Assembly (NCBI GenBank): GCA_963705495.1
Contig: CAVPJQ010000012.1
Location: 62,001 to 126,000, forward strand
Length of the DNA stretch: 64,000 bases
DNA from: DATBVX01 sp963705495
Lineage (GTDB): Bacteria; Pseudomonadota; Gammaproteobacteria; Steroidobacterales; Steroidobacteraceae
Direction: 5' to 3'
The translations under genes and the position numbers were made by a program. Below are positions 18,656 through 27,481 of the stretch, piece by piece. Numbering within the stretch: the stretch's first letter is position 1; the number at the start of each line of letters is the position of its first letter. The notes beneath the pieces were generated by a model, which was given only the letters and a program-made list of their open reading frames with translations, had not been told where the DNA came from and searched no databases.

Positions 18656-19489
18656 ATGTACAAACAATCCCGCAAATTACTGCTCGCCTCGGGCATCGCT
18701 CTGGCGATGGCCAGCGGCGCAGCGACCGCAACTACCGCGTCTCAGGACGTCACCGACGCACGGCAGGAATCGCAGATCTGGACGACGTATGCCCTGAGTC
18801 CTTACCTGCGCTCAAACGATCTCAAGGTGTCGGTGCACGAGGGCAAGGCCACGCTGACCGGCAAAGTGGATGAAAGTGTCAACAAGGACCTGGCCAAGCA
18901 GATTGCTCTTGGCGTCGACGGCATCAAGGATGTGGACAATCAGATCGTGGTTCAGGCTGACTATGTTCCGCCGGCACGATCCTCGACAGATCGCAGCTAT
19001 GGCGAAGTGATCGACGATGCGACGATCACCTCCGCGGTCAAGTCGAAGCTGGTGTGGAGCAAGAATACGGAAGGCTTGGCCACAAACGTCGATACGAAAC
19101 GGGGCAAGGTGTCGCTGATGGGCACGGCCGATAGCAAGGCGACCAAGGATCTCGCAGGCCGACTGGCCATGGACACGCGCGGCGTCGTCGCGGTGGACAA
19201 TCAGCTGGTGGTCAACAGTGCGAAGTCGGGCGTTGCCGATACCGGCAAGAGCTCCACGAAGGATGCCGAACAGGGCATGTCGGACGGTTGGATCACGACC
19301 AAGGTGAAGTCAACCTTCATGATGTCCAGCAATGTTGCCGGTTCCGATATCTCGGTGAGCACCGACAAGGGCATCGTCACGCTGAGCGGCAAGGTGGATA
19401 GTGGAGCAGAGCGTGCTTTGGCCATCGAGCTTGCGCAGAACGTAAAGGGCGTCAATAGCGTCAATTCGAAGGCTCTTACGACCCTTTAA
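18656..19489 (+). CDS. periplasmic protein with three BON domains
   Basis: A 277-residue protein with a signal peptide (cut after about residue 25, ATA) and three BON domains at about residues 45-110, 118-190 and 208-277. Each shows the LKVSVHEGKATLTGKV / VVAVDNQLVV pattern. BON proteins (OsmY, DolP type) bind phospholipid membranes and protect the envelope under osmotic stress. Inter-domain linkers are Ser/Thr/Lys-rich. GGAGC precedes the ATG. A strong intrinsic terminator follows. Confidence 0.88.
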   Translation: MYKQSRKLLLASGIALAMASGAATATTASQDVTDARQESQIWTTYALSPYLRSNDLKVSVHEGKATLTGKVDESVNKDLAKQIALGVDGIKDVDNQIVVQADYVPPARSSTDRSYGEVIDDATITSAVKSKLVWSKNTEGLATNVDTKRGKVSLMGTADSKATKDLAGRLAMDTRGVVAVDNQLVVNSAKSGVADTGKSSTKDAEQGMSDGWITTKVKSTFMMSSNVAGSDISVSTDKGIVTLSGKVDSGAERALAIELAQNVKGVNSVNSKALTTL

Positions 19490-19546
19490 TGCAGTAGAGC
19501 ATCGCTAGAAGGATCGCCGGCGAGGACACGCCCGGCACCCTTTCGA

Positions 19547-19578
19547 CCCCGCATGGCGCAGGTTGTGCGGGGTTTTTT
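19547..19578 (+). terminator. intrinsic terminator after the BON gene (repeat family copy 1)
   Basis: CCCCGCA / TGCGGGG stem with the loop TGGCGCAGGTTG partly inside, followed by TTTTTT and GCTGT. The same loop-proximal sequence GCAGGTTGTGCGGG recurs at 20751 and, with one change, at 33312, so the three terminators are related in sequence. Confidence 0.8.
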
Positions 19579-19669
19579 GCTGTTCAAGAGTCCGTGGGGC
19601 AGCGTACAGACGCACCTGGAAGGTTTCGCCCACGCTCTATATGGTTGCGGAGTACTTGAGGAAACCATC

Positions 19670-19930
19670 GTGGAAAGTACCGGGCGCGGCGGCGCCATCG
19701 TGCGGAGCGAGTACCGGATAGATCGCTATCGAGTCGTCTTCGAGTCCGGCGGCGGATGGCATTGCGAGTGCCGCGAATTCGTTACATCTAATGCGTGCAG
19801 CCACACTCGTGAGGCCGCCGGCATGCGTGCTGCCCAAGCCAACATCAGGGACCGCGTAATGGCAGGGCGGTCGCAGTTTCCGCAGGATGTGTGGGCAAGT
19901 CGCGCGACTTCACGCGCCCGCGATACCTGA
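19670..19930 (+). CDS. small SWIM-type zinc-finger protein
   Basis: An 86-residue protein from a GTG at 19670, preceded by GAGG with good spacing. The only recognisable element is WHCECREFVTSNACSHTREAAG, which fits the SWIM zinc motif CxCx(n)CxH. SWIM domains bind DNA or protein in Swi2/Snf2 ATPases and recombination cofactors. A free-standing copy of this size has no assigned role. The frame extends upstream into the terminator, so the internal GTG is preferred. No other gene of a SWIM partner system is visible here. Confidence 0.55.
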   Translation: MESTGRGGAIVRSEYRIDRYRVVFESGGGWHCECREFVTSNACSHTREAAGMRAAQANIRDRVMAGRSQFPQDVWASRATSRARDT

Positions 19931-19964
19931 ACGAACGCCGCGTATGCCTGCTGCAGCGCATTAG

Positions 19965-19980
19965 TGTGCGTTGCCGTACA
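19965..19980 (+). promoter_or_regulatory. 16-bp palindromic operator, diguanylate cyclase promoter
   Basis: TGTGCGTTGCCGTACA, followed by GAC. A -10-like TAGCCT lies at 20001-20006, 23 bases after the first A of the terminal ACA. The implied start of transcription is near 20013, which argues that translation of the GGDEF protein begins downstream of that point. Confidence 0.55.
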
Positions 19981-20047
19981 GACGAAAATGCCCTGCTTGA
20001 TAGCCTGTGCATCGAAAATGCAGCGCAATGGCAGGCAATTCAGGGAC

Positions 20048-20719
20048 GTGAAGCACTTGTCGGCTCGACCCATCTTTCAGGACAACCTTCCGCATCGCGA
20101 AGGTTTCACTGGGCATCCAGAGGAATATCAAGATGCTCGGCAGCAAGTCGAAAAGCTTACTCGGAGCAATGCGCGGCTCACGAAGAAACTGTTGCGACTG
20201 AAGCGAGAGGCTGCGCGGGTGCGTCTCCTTGCCTATCACGACGAGCTCACCGGGCTGCCCAATCGCAGCTTGCTGATGGACCGGCTCACACAGGCGACGG
20301 CTCAGGCCGCGCGACAGCACAAGCAAGTGGGGCTGTTGTTCCTCGACCTGGACCAGTTCAAGCGCGTCAACGACAGGCTCGGGCATACCGCCGGGGACAA
20401 GGTGTTGCAGGAGGTCGCCGAGCGGTTGTCGGCGTGCATCCGCAGTTGCGATACGGTCTGCCGTTATGGCGGCGACGAGTTCGTGATCATGTTGCCGGAA
20501 ATCGACGGTCGCGCGTGCGCGGAAGCCGTCGCGCGCAAGATCCACAAGTGTCTGGCCTTCCCTTATGTGTTCGACGAGGACGCCTTTGTGTTAACGGCGA
20601 GTATCGGCATCGCGATCTATCGGGCCGACGGGCGAGACCTCCGCGAGCTGATCAGAGAGGCCGACAGTGCCATGTATCTCGCTAAGGCGTGCGGCGACTC
20701 TCCCGTCAGTTCTCATTAA
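20048..20719 (+). CDS. diguanylate cyclase (GGDEF domain)
   Basis: About 223 residues. A short N-terminal part with a coiled-coil-like stretch (QQVEKLTRSNARLTKKLLRLKREAA, two pieces) leads into a GGDEF domain (LAYHDELTGLPNRSLLMDRL...DQFKRVNDRLGHTAG...YGGDEFVIM). The signature GGDEF is intact, so c-di-GMP synthesis is expected. No transmembrane or PAS sensor is present. Starts possible: ATG 20018, GTG 20048 or TTG 20057, the last having AGGGA ten bases upstream. The operator at 19965 suggests control at the transcript level. Confidence 0.85.
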   Translation: MKHLSARPIFQDNLPHREGFTGHPEEYQDARQQVEKLTRSNARLTKKLLRLKREAARVRLLAYHDELTGLPNRSLLMDRLTQATAQAARQHKQVGLLFLDLDQFKRVNDRLGHTAGDKVLQEVAERLSACIRSCDTVCRYGGDEFVIMLPEIDGRACAEAVARKIHKCLAFPYVFDEDAFVLTASIGIAIYRADGRDLRELIREADSAMYLAKACGDSPVSSH

Positions 20720-20739
20720 TCTGGCCCCCCCCCTTTTAA

Positions 20740-20771
20740 GTCCGCATGACGCAGGTTGTGCGGGCTTTTTT
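20740..20771 (+). terminator. intrinsic terminator after the GGDEF gene (repeat family copy 2)
   Basis: GTCCGCA / TGCGGGC stem (one G-T wobble), loop containing TGACGCAGGTTG, then TTTTTT and GCTGT. It is nearly identical to the terminator at 19547. It is preceded by a run of nine C residues. Confidence 0.78.
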
Positions 20772-20776
20772 GCTGT

Positions 20777-21901
20777 CTAATCCCTGGTGCGCCCGCCGAA
20801 CAGCATCTCAAGTGCGATCCCCGCGCCCCAGTCAGCCTCCCGGGTCTCGAGCAGAGTCTCGCGCGGCCACGTAACGCTCGAGCGCAGCTCGAGAAACAAC
20901 CATTCGAGGTGGATGCGCCGCCGGTAGATTACCCGCAGGCCGTAGTCGGTAATCGGCACCTCCTGGTCGGACTCGCCCAAGATCGACCCCTGATAGGCGA
21001 AGGCGCGCCCGTTGCCGAGATTCTGATACAGCGTGAGGCTCGAGAACCAACGTACGCCTTCGGTTTCCTGCGTAAAGGTACCCGACGCGGTCCAGCGCAC
21101 GAGGAAGGCCTCTGCCAGCAAACGCTCCAGGTCGATGCGCGTCGTGGCCCCGAAGCGACCTTCGCTCTCCTGCCAGAAGATCGTTTCCTGCAGGCGAAGG
21201 ATATTGCGCTTGAGGAATGGCAGAGCGAGGCGATAGGTGCCTTTGGCGTAGGGGTCCAGGGGCCAGTCAAGCGCCACACCTACGCCGGCATCGAATTGCC
21301 CACCGCCGCGGCCGGGCTGACGGTACCCGAGGCCCAATAGCACTGCATCATCATCTTCCCCTGCAAACTGCCGGGGCAGAGTGTCGAAATCGTCGCGCAA
21401 GTCGCTCACGTATTCGTCGGGGTTGACCTTGCCTGCGAATACGCTGAAGCGCTCGCTGATCTGCGGCAGGTGCACCTGCACCCGGAACCGAATGCTCGGA
21501 TCCCATTGATCGCGCTGGTCCCAGAGGGTACCCACCGCGACACTGCCATGCGTGGCCTGATATTCGTCATCGAAGCGGGCGTTGCCGAAGAAGCCATCGA
21601 ACCCGGCCGCCGAAAGGCAGATCGTCCGGTACAGTCCCCGATGCAGGCGATCGATCCACCCTGGCTCGCTGCCCAGCTGGCCCTCACAAAGCTCGGTAAT
21701 GTCGGTCGGAAGACCCTGGGGTTCGATGGGCAACGGCACGAGTTCTGCCCATGACAGTCTGGAAGTCGTGCGCTCGGGAGGCGGTGTCTCCTGAGGTGCC
21801 GATTGCGCAGCAACGAAGCCCACAATTGCGTTCAATCCGAGTGCAACCCCAACGACGACGCATCGACGGCATCTCGAACGGATCTCATCGGGCGACTGCA
21901 T
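20777..21901 (-). CDS. outer-membrane beta-barrel candidate, unknown function
   Basis: A 374-residue exported protein: a signal peptide with a basic start (RSRCRRCVVVGVALGLNAIVGFVAAQS), a proline-rich spacer, then alternating polar/hydrophobic strands (TYRLALPFLKRN, FRVQVHLPQISERFSVFAG, HLEWLFLELRSSVTW) ending in ALEMLFGGRTRD. The strand pattern suggests a barrel, and the final strands resemble a C-terminal membrane anchor. I recognise the type (DPYAKGTYRL appears in uncharacterised OM proteins) but no function. It is convergent with the diguanylate cyclase and divergent from the GlsB-like gene. Confidence 0.6.
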   Translation of the reverse strand: MQSPDEIRSRCRRCVVVGVALGLNAIVGFVAAQSAPQETPPPERTTSRLSWAELVPLPIEPQGLPTDITELCEGQLGSEPGWIDRLHRGLYRTICLSAAGFDGFFGNARFDDEYQATHGSVAVGTLWDQRDQWDPSIRFRVQVHLPQISERFSVFAGKVNPDEYVSDLRDDFDTLPRQFAGEDDDAVLLGLGYRQPGRGGGQFDAGVGVALDWPLDPYAKGTYRLALPFLKRNILRLQETIFWQESEGRFGATTRIDLERLLAEAFLVRWTASGTFTQETEGVRWFSSLTLYQNLGNGRAFAYQGSILGESDQEVPITDYGLRVIYRRRIHLEWLFLELRSSVTWPRETLLETREADWGAGIALEMLFGGRTRD

Positions 21902-21951
21902 TGCCCCCTCCGAAATTGCCTCAAGTCTAACCTTTCATTGCCGAGCCCCTT

Positions 21952-21967
21952 TGTACGCTGACGTACA
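21952..21967 (+). promoter_or_regulatory. 16-bp palindromic operator, GlsB-like gene promoter
   Basis: TGTACGCTGACGTACA, followed by GAT. A -10-like TAACTT lies at 21989-21994, 24 bases after the first A of the terminal ACA. The 33 bases from the palindrome through the hexamer align closely with those at the BON promoter at 33343. Expected transcription start near 22001, 27 bases before the ATG. Confidence 0.6.
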
Positions 21968-22027
21968 GATCCGGCCGCAGAAGCCGCATAACTTGTGCCG
22001 GCAGTCGAAAATCTGAGGGGAAATTTC

Positions 22028-22297
22028 ATGAATATCATTATCTGGCTAGTGGTCGGCGGGCTGATCGGATGGGTGGCGAGCATGGTCATGCGCACCGATG
22101 GACAGCAGGGGATTCTTCTCAACGTGGTGGTCGGAGTCGTGGGCGCGGCACTGGGCGGATGGTTCCTGAGCCCGCTCGTCGGGGTATCGACCATCAATCA
22201 GAACAACTTCAGCGTGTCTGGCTTGGTCGTCTCGTTTCTGGGGGCAGTCATTCTCCTGGCAATCGTCAACCTCGTCCGGCGAGGTGCGGCGCGGTAA
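22028..22297 (+). CDS. GlsB/YeaQ/YmgE-family membrane protein
   Basis: An 89-residue protein with three hydrophobic helices (IIIWLVVGGLIGWVASMVM, VVVGVVGAALGGWFLSPL, GLVVSFLGAVILLAIVNL) and the Gly-rich pattern of the stress-inducible transglycosylase-associated family. It is an inner-membrane protein, general-stress induced in relatives, with no known activity. AGGGGA precedes the ATG. It has the palindromic operator of this block in its promoter. Confidence 0.88.
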   Translation: MNIIIWLVVGGLIGWVASMVMRTDGQQGILLNVVVGVVGAALGGWFLSPLVGVSTINQNNFSVSGLVVSFLGAVILLAIVNLVRRGAAR

Positions 22298-22329
22298 TGC
22301 GAACCGGGTTCATCGTCAGCACGAGCAAT

Positions 22330-22349
22330 GGCCGGCCGTTCGACCGGCC
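22330..22349. terminator. possible stem-loop after the GlsB-like gene
   Basis: GGCCGGCCGTTCGACCGGCC folds into a stem of GGCCGG with CCGGCC. No T-run follows. It may be a terminator between convergent genes, or a chance GC palindrome. The 180 bases between the GlsB-like gene and ndvB hold nothing else that I can see. Confidence 0.35.
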
Positions 22350-22480
22350 CGGTGGTCCATAGCCGTCGTGCCCATGATGAACCCGCGCATTCCGGGCGCG
22401 TCAGGGACTGACGCGCTCGGGCGGGCCTTGGACAGGGAAGCGAGTTCACGGCGCATCTGCCCGCCATTCGGGTGCGGAGA

Positions 22481-25400
22481 TCACGTCTGGTGATCCCCGA
22501 GGATCACGCGCAACCGATGAGTTTGTCCGTCATCGACTAGCGCAAATACCGCCGGGCCATTTGCCAGCCTCTGACCGTTCAGTTCGGCATAAGCAATTCC
22601 ACGGTTGACGCTGCTGGGGTTCTCAACCCGGATCTCGTAGCGTGAAGTGCGATATTTGAAGGCGATCTCGAAGCCAGGCCAGTGCGCGGGAATGCAAGGC
22701 GCGAGTCTCAAGCGGGTTCCCTCCAGATGAAACCCGAGGATCCACTCGAGCCCGGCCCGGTACATCCAGCCGGCCGAGCCCGTGTACCACGTCCAGCCGC
22801 CGCGCCCGACATGCGGAGCGACTGAGTAGACGTCCGCGGCGATCACGTACGGCTCCACCTTGTAGCGATGCACGTTGGCGCGCGTGGTGGTGCGGTTGAC
22901 TGGATTGAGCAGTGAGAACAATTCCGCGGCCTTGTTCCCCTGACCGAGTAGCGCGAATGCGATCACCGACCACGTCGCGGCGTGCGTGTACTGGCCGCCG
23001 TTTTCGCGAATGCCGGGCGGGTAGCCCTTGATGTAACCGGGATCGAGCGGCGTCCGGTCGAAGGGTGGCGTGAACAGCAACGCCAGCCCCGCGTCGCGCC
23101 GGATGAGCTGGCCATCGACGGCTGCCATCGCCTGTGTCGCACGTGTCACATCCGCAGCGCCGGATATCACACTCCAGGATTGCGCAATCGAGTCGATGCG
23201 GCATTCCTCGTTCGTTGCTGAGCCGAACGGCGTTCCGTCATCGAAATAGCCGCGGCGATACCATTCGCCATCCCAACCCTCTCGTTCGAGCGCCGCCTGC
23301 AGGGATGTCGCGTGCTTCAGCCACTGAGCACCGCGCGCTTTATCTGCGCGCGCCTGCGCCAGGGGCGCGAAGACCTTGAGTGTTGCGTGCAGGAACCAGC
23401 CGAGCCAGACGCTCTCGCCGCGTCCCAATTCGCCCACGCGATTCATGCCGTCGTTCCAGTCACCCGTGCCGATCAGGGGCAAGCCATGTTCGCCGACCGC
23501 AAGGCTCCCATCGAGCGCACGCGCACAGTGCTCGAAGAGCGATGCCGCTTCATCCGAGATTGCGGGTAGGAAGTACGCATCATGATCAGCAGGCTGCAGC
23601 GTTTGACCTTCAATGAACGGGACGCTTTCGTCTAACACCGCGACATCGCCGGTCGTGTCAACGTAGTGCGCGGCTGCAAATGCGAGCCAGATTCGATCGT
23701 CGGAGATGTGTGTGCGAACCCCTTGGCCAGTCCGCGGCATCCACCAGTGCTGGACATCGCCCGCGGTGAATTGCCGGCCAGCCGCGCGCAGGAGATGCTC
23801 GCGCGTCTGTGACGGCCTCGAAACCGCAAGCGCCATTGCATCCTGGAGCTGGTCGCGAAAACCAAATGCGCCGCTTGCCTGATAAAACGCCGACCGCGCC
23901 CACATCCGGCACGCCAGAGTCTGGTAGAGCATCCAGCGATTGAGAATGATGTCCATCGAGCGGTCCGGCGTTTTCACCTGGACGGTGCCGAGGATCTCGT
24001 CCCAATGCTCGAGCACGCTACGAAAGACGGCCTCCAGGTCCGCGGACCGATAGCGCTCGAGCAGCGCCTGGGCACTTTCCGCATCGGCAGCCTCGCCGAG
24101 GAATAAGACGACTTCCGCCGTAGCACCGGGCTCGAGATGGACGGACATCTGCAACGCGCTGCACGGATCGAGGCCGGCTCCGACTCGCTTGGAGAGTGGC
24201 CCGGCTCCCAGCAGTGCCGCAGGTTCTATGAGTGTGCCGTTGCGCCCGAGGAATTCCCGTCGATCACTCGTCCAGTCCGTTTGTCGGCCAGCCATGTCGG
24301 CGAACGCAACCCGTGAACCCGACGCCACCGTCCAGGGGTTGCGCGCGAACATTGCGCCGGTCGCGGCATCGATCTCCGTAACGATGAACGGGGCGCAGGC
24401 GGCTCGCGATGCGCCGAGCACCCATTCGCAATAGGCGGTGATCGAGAGTTCGCGGGCTCGCGCGGAAGTGTTGCGGATCTTGAGCCGCGATATCTTGATC
24501 GGATCCGTGAGCGGCACGTACATCAGAAGATCAAGGGCGACGCCGTGCGACTCGTGCTCGAACCGGCTGTATCCCTGGCCGTGGCGTGCGCAATAGAACG
24601 CGCGCGGATCGCGGATAGGTGCCGCGGTGGGTCCCCACAACTCGCCGGTTTCTTCATCTCGCAGATAGATGGCTTCGCCCGGCCGATCGGTGGTGGGATC
24701 GTTCGACCATGGCGTGAGCTGATTCTCGCGGCTGTTCACCGACCAGGTGAAGCCGCTCCCCTCAGCTGCAACCTGGAATCCGAAGACTGGATTGGCGATG
24801 ACGTTGATCCAAGGTGCCGGAGTCGATTGCGCCGGTCCGAGCAGCGTGACGTACTCGCGCCCGTCCGCGGCGAACCCCCCGAGCCCGTTGAAGAATTCCA
24901 ACTGCGCCGGCGCGGGGCCAGTTGCCACGCTATCGGCGGGTAACTCTGTGCGTGGCATAGGCCGTACATTGGTAACCGCGAATTTGCGAGGACGATCGAG
25001 CTGATCCGCCAGGCTCCCACGCTGGCCCACGAGCACGACCCGGGCGACAGAGGAGAGTACGGCGCGTGTCGTCTCAGGGATGAGATCCGTGCGCAGTATG
25101 AAGACCGAACCGCGGGCGCCGTCCGCTGCGATCTGTCCGCGCGCCTGGCTGGTTCGATGCAGAGTCGCCAGGGCAGCCTGCAGGTCCTGCACATAGGACG
25201 CAGCGCGCTCGTTCAGGATCACGAGGTCGACGGCGAGCTGCTTCATCCGCCAGTACTCATGGGCTTGCAGTAACTGGCGTGCGATGCCGATGTCTTCGAC
25301 ATGGTCGATCCTGAGTAAGACGATAGGCAGATCGCCGGAAATGCCCTGGCTCCAGAGCGCCGCGGGCCCACCACCGCCGCGACGGATAGTGTCCGACGAT

Positions 25401-27481
25401 GGACGCAGTGAGGCGTCGGCGAACAGCACGTGCCCTGCCAGTCGTTGAAACAAACTGGCTTCCGCCGCGGTGATGCCCAGATGGCGCAGCTGCACCTGCG
25501 CCTGCGTCCATGCGAGAGTGCTGGCGCGCACGAAGGCGTTGGCGCTGTCGTGCTTGTCGACGAGATCGAGCACCCGCTCACGTGAGTCTGCGACGGAAGT
25601 CCAGAAGGCAATGCGTGTCGTCGCGCCTGACGCTACGCGCACGCGATAGCGCAGGGCGAATATGGGGTCGAGTACGGCACCGGCGGTGTTTGAAAGGCGC
25701 CGACCGTCCATGACGGCAATCGGGGTTCGCGCTTCATTGCCTCGGCCGAGGAATCGCGTGCGATCGGTCTCGATTTCCGGCGTCCCCAATTCCTCGCCCT
25801 CCACGACTGCCTGATGCGCTACCCATATCTCGGGTTCCCCGGGCGAGCGCTTGCGACGCGTGGCGAGAAGGGCACCAAGACGGGCGACATACTCCGTCTG
25901 CACGAATAGTTTCGAGAAGGCGAGGTGTGCGGTATCCGCAGCGGGTGGCGCGAGCACCAGCTCACAATACGATGTGACTTCGATGTCCTGCACGCGGCCG
26001 CTGGTATTCGTGATCGAAAGGTGTCGTACCTCGGCGTCGTCCTCAGGAGAGACGACGATCTTCAGCACCGTCGTGATTCCCGCGTCGGTCCGAGCCAGCT
26101 CCGCGCTGTCCTCGGTAAATATTGCCTCGTAGTGGTCGGGTTCCACTCCACGTGGCTGATAGCCAGCGGACCATACGCGGCCGCTTTCCATGTCGCGCAG
26201 AAAGATGTAGCTGCCCGTATCGTCCCGCGTCACGTCTTCGCGCCAGCGCGTTATGCCGAGATCACGCCAGCGGCTGTAGCCGGAACCCGCTGCGGTGACC
26301 ATCACCGCATAGCGGCTATTGGCGAGCAGATGCACTTGTGGCGTGGCGTCGTTCGCGGAATGCAGGCGGCGCACGTCCGGTGGCGACAGCTCATCGATGC
26401 GCGGAGCCGCGCGCACTTCCTCAGCTCTTGGATGAGCTACTGAGATATCGCGCGGAGTTCGTTCCTGAAGCAGCAGCTCGGCAGCCTGGACCTGTGGCTC
26501 GGCATGGAAGCGCTTGCGCATGATCCCATGCAGCAGGACATTGGCGATAGCCACGATCGTCATGCCCTGGTGGTGGGCCATGAATGCGCGCACGATTGCT
26601 AACCGCGTGCCCTCCGGCAGTCGGCTGGGTGTGTAGTCGAGTGCCTCGTAGAAGCCGTAACGACCGAGTGTCCCGAGGGATGCGAGCCGTTCCAGATTGC
26701 GCGTGGCCAGTTCCGGTTCGACCATCGCGGCAAGGGCAGTGGCATACGGCGCGACTACGGCGTTCTCGCTCAGGCCCCGTTTGAGACCCAAACCCGGCAC
26801 GCCGAAGTTCGAGTACTGATAGGTGAGCTCCAGATCGCGCGCGTTGTAGGCCGATTCCGAAATGCCCCACGGTAGCCCGAGCGTGGCGCCATAGCTCACT
26901 TGCCGCCGCACGATCAAGCGGCTCGTCTGCTCAAGCAGGCTGCCGGCGGGTGCACGCATCACCAGCGAGGGCATCAGATATTCGAACATCGAACCGGACC
27001 AGGAGATCAGCGCCGCGCCATGCTCGACCGCCGTAACTTGCCTGCCAAGGCGGAACCAGTGGCGCGTCGCGACGTCGCCTTTTGCGATCGCGACAAAGCT
27101 TGCAAGACGTGCTTCGGAAGCAAGCAGGTCGTAGCAGCTCGGGTCCAGAGTGCCGTCGGCAGCGCGGTACCCGATGGAAAGGAGTCTGCGTTGCGGATCG
27201 AGCAGGAAGCCGAATTCCATCGCCTCGGCCATCGATCCTGCCGTTGCCGCCACCGTGAGCAGCCGCTCCCGGAGCGCCGTGCCGTTCGCTTGCTCGAGAT
27301 CGCGGCGCCAGCTCTCGAAGCAACGGTGGATGGCGTTCGACCAAAAGAGGAGGTCGCCGTGCGCTTCATCGCCGCCATCGCTTGCCAGCGTCCGTGCAAT
27401 GTCCACAAGCGTGGCGGTGTGCGTCGCCATTTGCTGTAGTGATGCGGCGAGATCACCCCCGAGGGGCTCGATGTCGAGCAA
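22481..27481 (-). CDS. ndvB: cyclic beta-1,2-glucan synthase NdvB, C-terminal fragment
   Basis: This 1666-residue frame is the downstream part of a single ndvB gene (22481-31172) cut by a frameshift near 27555. It holds the glycoamylase-like region (DUF3131/GH144-like, near the start), then two NdvB-type sugar-binding blocks and a GH94-type phosphorylase domain. The acid residue of GH94 is visible in TGDWNDGMNRVG (about plus-strand 23435-23470). In NdvB this domain trims the glucan and sets ring size. Unfragmented, the product would be about 2890 residues, the usual NdvB length. Cyclic glucans are made across the inner membrane and accumulate in the periplasm as osmoprotectants. Confidence 0.88.
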   Translation of the reverse strand: MLDIEPLGGDLAASLQQMATHTATLVDIARTLASDGGDEAHGDLLFWSNAIHRCFESWRRDLEQANGTALRERLLTVAATAGSMAEAMEFGFLLDPQRRLLSIGYRAADGTLDPSCYDLLASEARLASFVAIAKGDVATRHWFRLGRQVTAVEHGAALISWSGSMFEYLMPSLVMRAPAGSLLEQTSRLIVRRQVSYGATLGLPWGISESAYNARDLELTYQYSNFGVPGLGLKRGLSENAVVAPYATALAAMVEPELATRNLERLASLGTLGRYGFYEALDYTPSRLPEGTRLAIVRAFMAHHQGMTIVAIANVLLHGIMRKRFHAEPQVQAAELLLQERTPRDISVAHPRAEEVRAAPRIDELSPPDVRRLHSANDATPQVHLLANSRYAVMVTAAGSGYSRWRDLGITRWREDVTRDDTGSYIFLRDMESGRVWSAGYQPRGVEPDHYEAIFTEDSAELARTDAGITTVLKIVVSPEDDAEVRHLSITNTSGRVQDIEVTSYCELVLAPPAADTAHLAFSKLFVQTEYVARLGALLATRRKRSPGEPEIWVAHQAVVEGEELGTPEIETDRTRFLGRGNEARTPIAVMDGRRLSNTAGAVLDPIFALRYRVRVASGATTRIAFWTSVADSRERVLDLVDKHDSANAFVRASTLAWTQAQVQLRHLGITAAEASLFQRLAGHVLFADASLRPSSDTIRRGGGGPAALWSQGISGDLPIVLLRIDHVEDIGIARQLLQAHEYWRMKQLAVDLVILNERAASYVQDLQAALATLHRTSQARGQIAADGARGSVFILRTDLIPETTRAVLSSVARVVLVGQRGSLADQLDRPRKFAVTNVRPMPRTELPADSVATGPAPAQLEFFNGLGGFAADGREYVTLLGPAQSTPAPWINVIANPVFGFQVAAEGSGFTWSVNSRENQLTPWSNDPTTDRPGEAIYLRDEETGELWGPTAAPIRDPRAFYCARHGQGYSRFEHESHGVALDLLMYVPLTDPIKISRLKIRNTSARARELSITAYCEWVLGASRAACAPFIVTEIDAATGAMFARNPWTVASGSRVAFADMAGRQTDWTSDRREFLGRNGTLIEPAALLGAGPLSKRVGAGLDPCSALQMSVHLEPGATAEVVLFLGEAADAESAQALLERYRSADLEAVFRSVLEHWDEILGTVQVKTPDRSMDIILNRWMLYQTLACRMWARSAFYQASGAFGFRDQLQDAMALAVSRPSQTREHLLRAAGRQFTAGDVQHWWMPRTGQGVRTHISDDRIWLAFAAAHYVDTTGDVAVLDESVPFIEGQTLQPADHDAYFLPAISDEAASLFEHCARALDGSLAVGEHGLPLIGTGDWNDGMNRVGELGRGESVWLGWFLHATLKVFAPLAQARADKARGAQWLKHATSLQAALEREGWDGEWYRRGYFDDGTPFGSATNEECRIDSIAQSWSVISGAADVTRATQAMAAVDGQLIRRDAGLALLFTPPFDRTPLDPGYIKGYPPGIRENGGQYTHAATWSVIAFALLGQGNKAAELFSLLNPVNRTTTRANVHRYKVEPYVIAADVYSVAPHVGRGGWTWYTGSAGWMYRAGLEWILGFHLEGTRLRLAPCIPAHWPGFEIAFKYRTSRYEIRVENPSSVNRGIAYAELNGQRLANGPAVFALVDDGQTHRLRVILGDHQT

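Noticed and set aside
20724..20732. A run of nine C residues as a possible phase-variation tract
   Set aside because: It lies between a stop codon and a terminator, outside any reading frame, so slippage would not change a protein.
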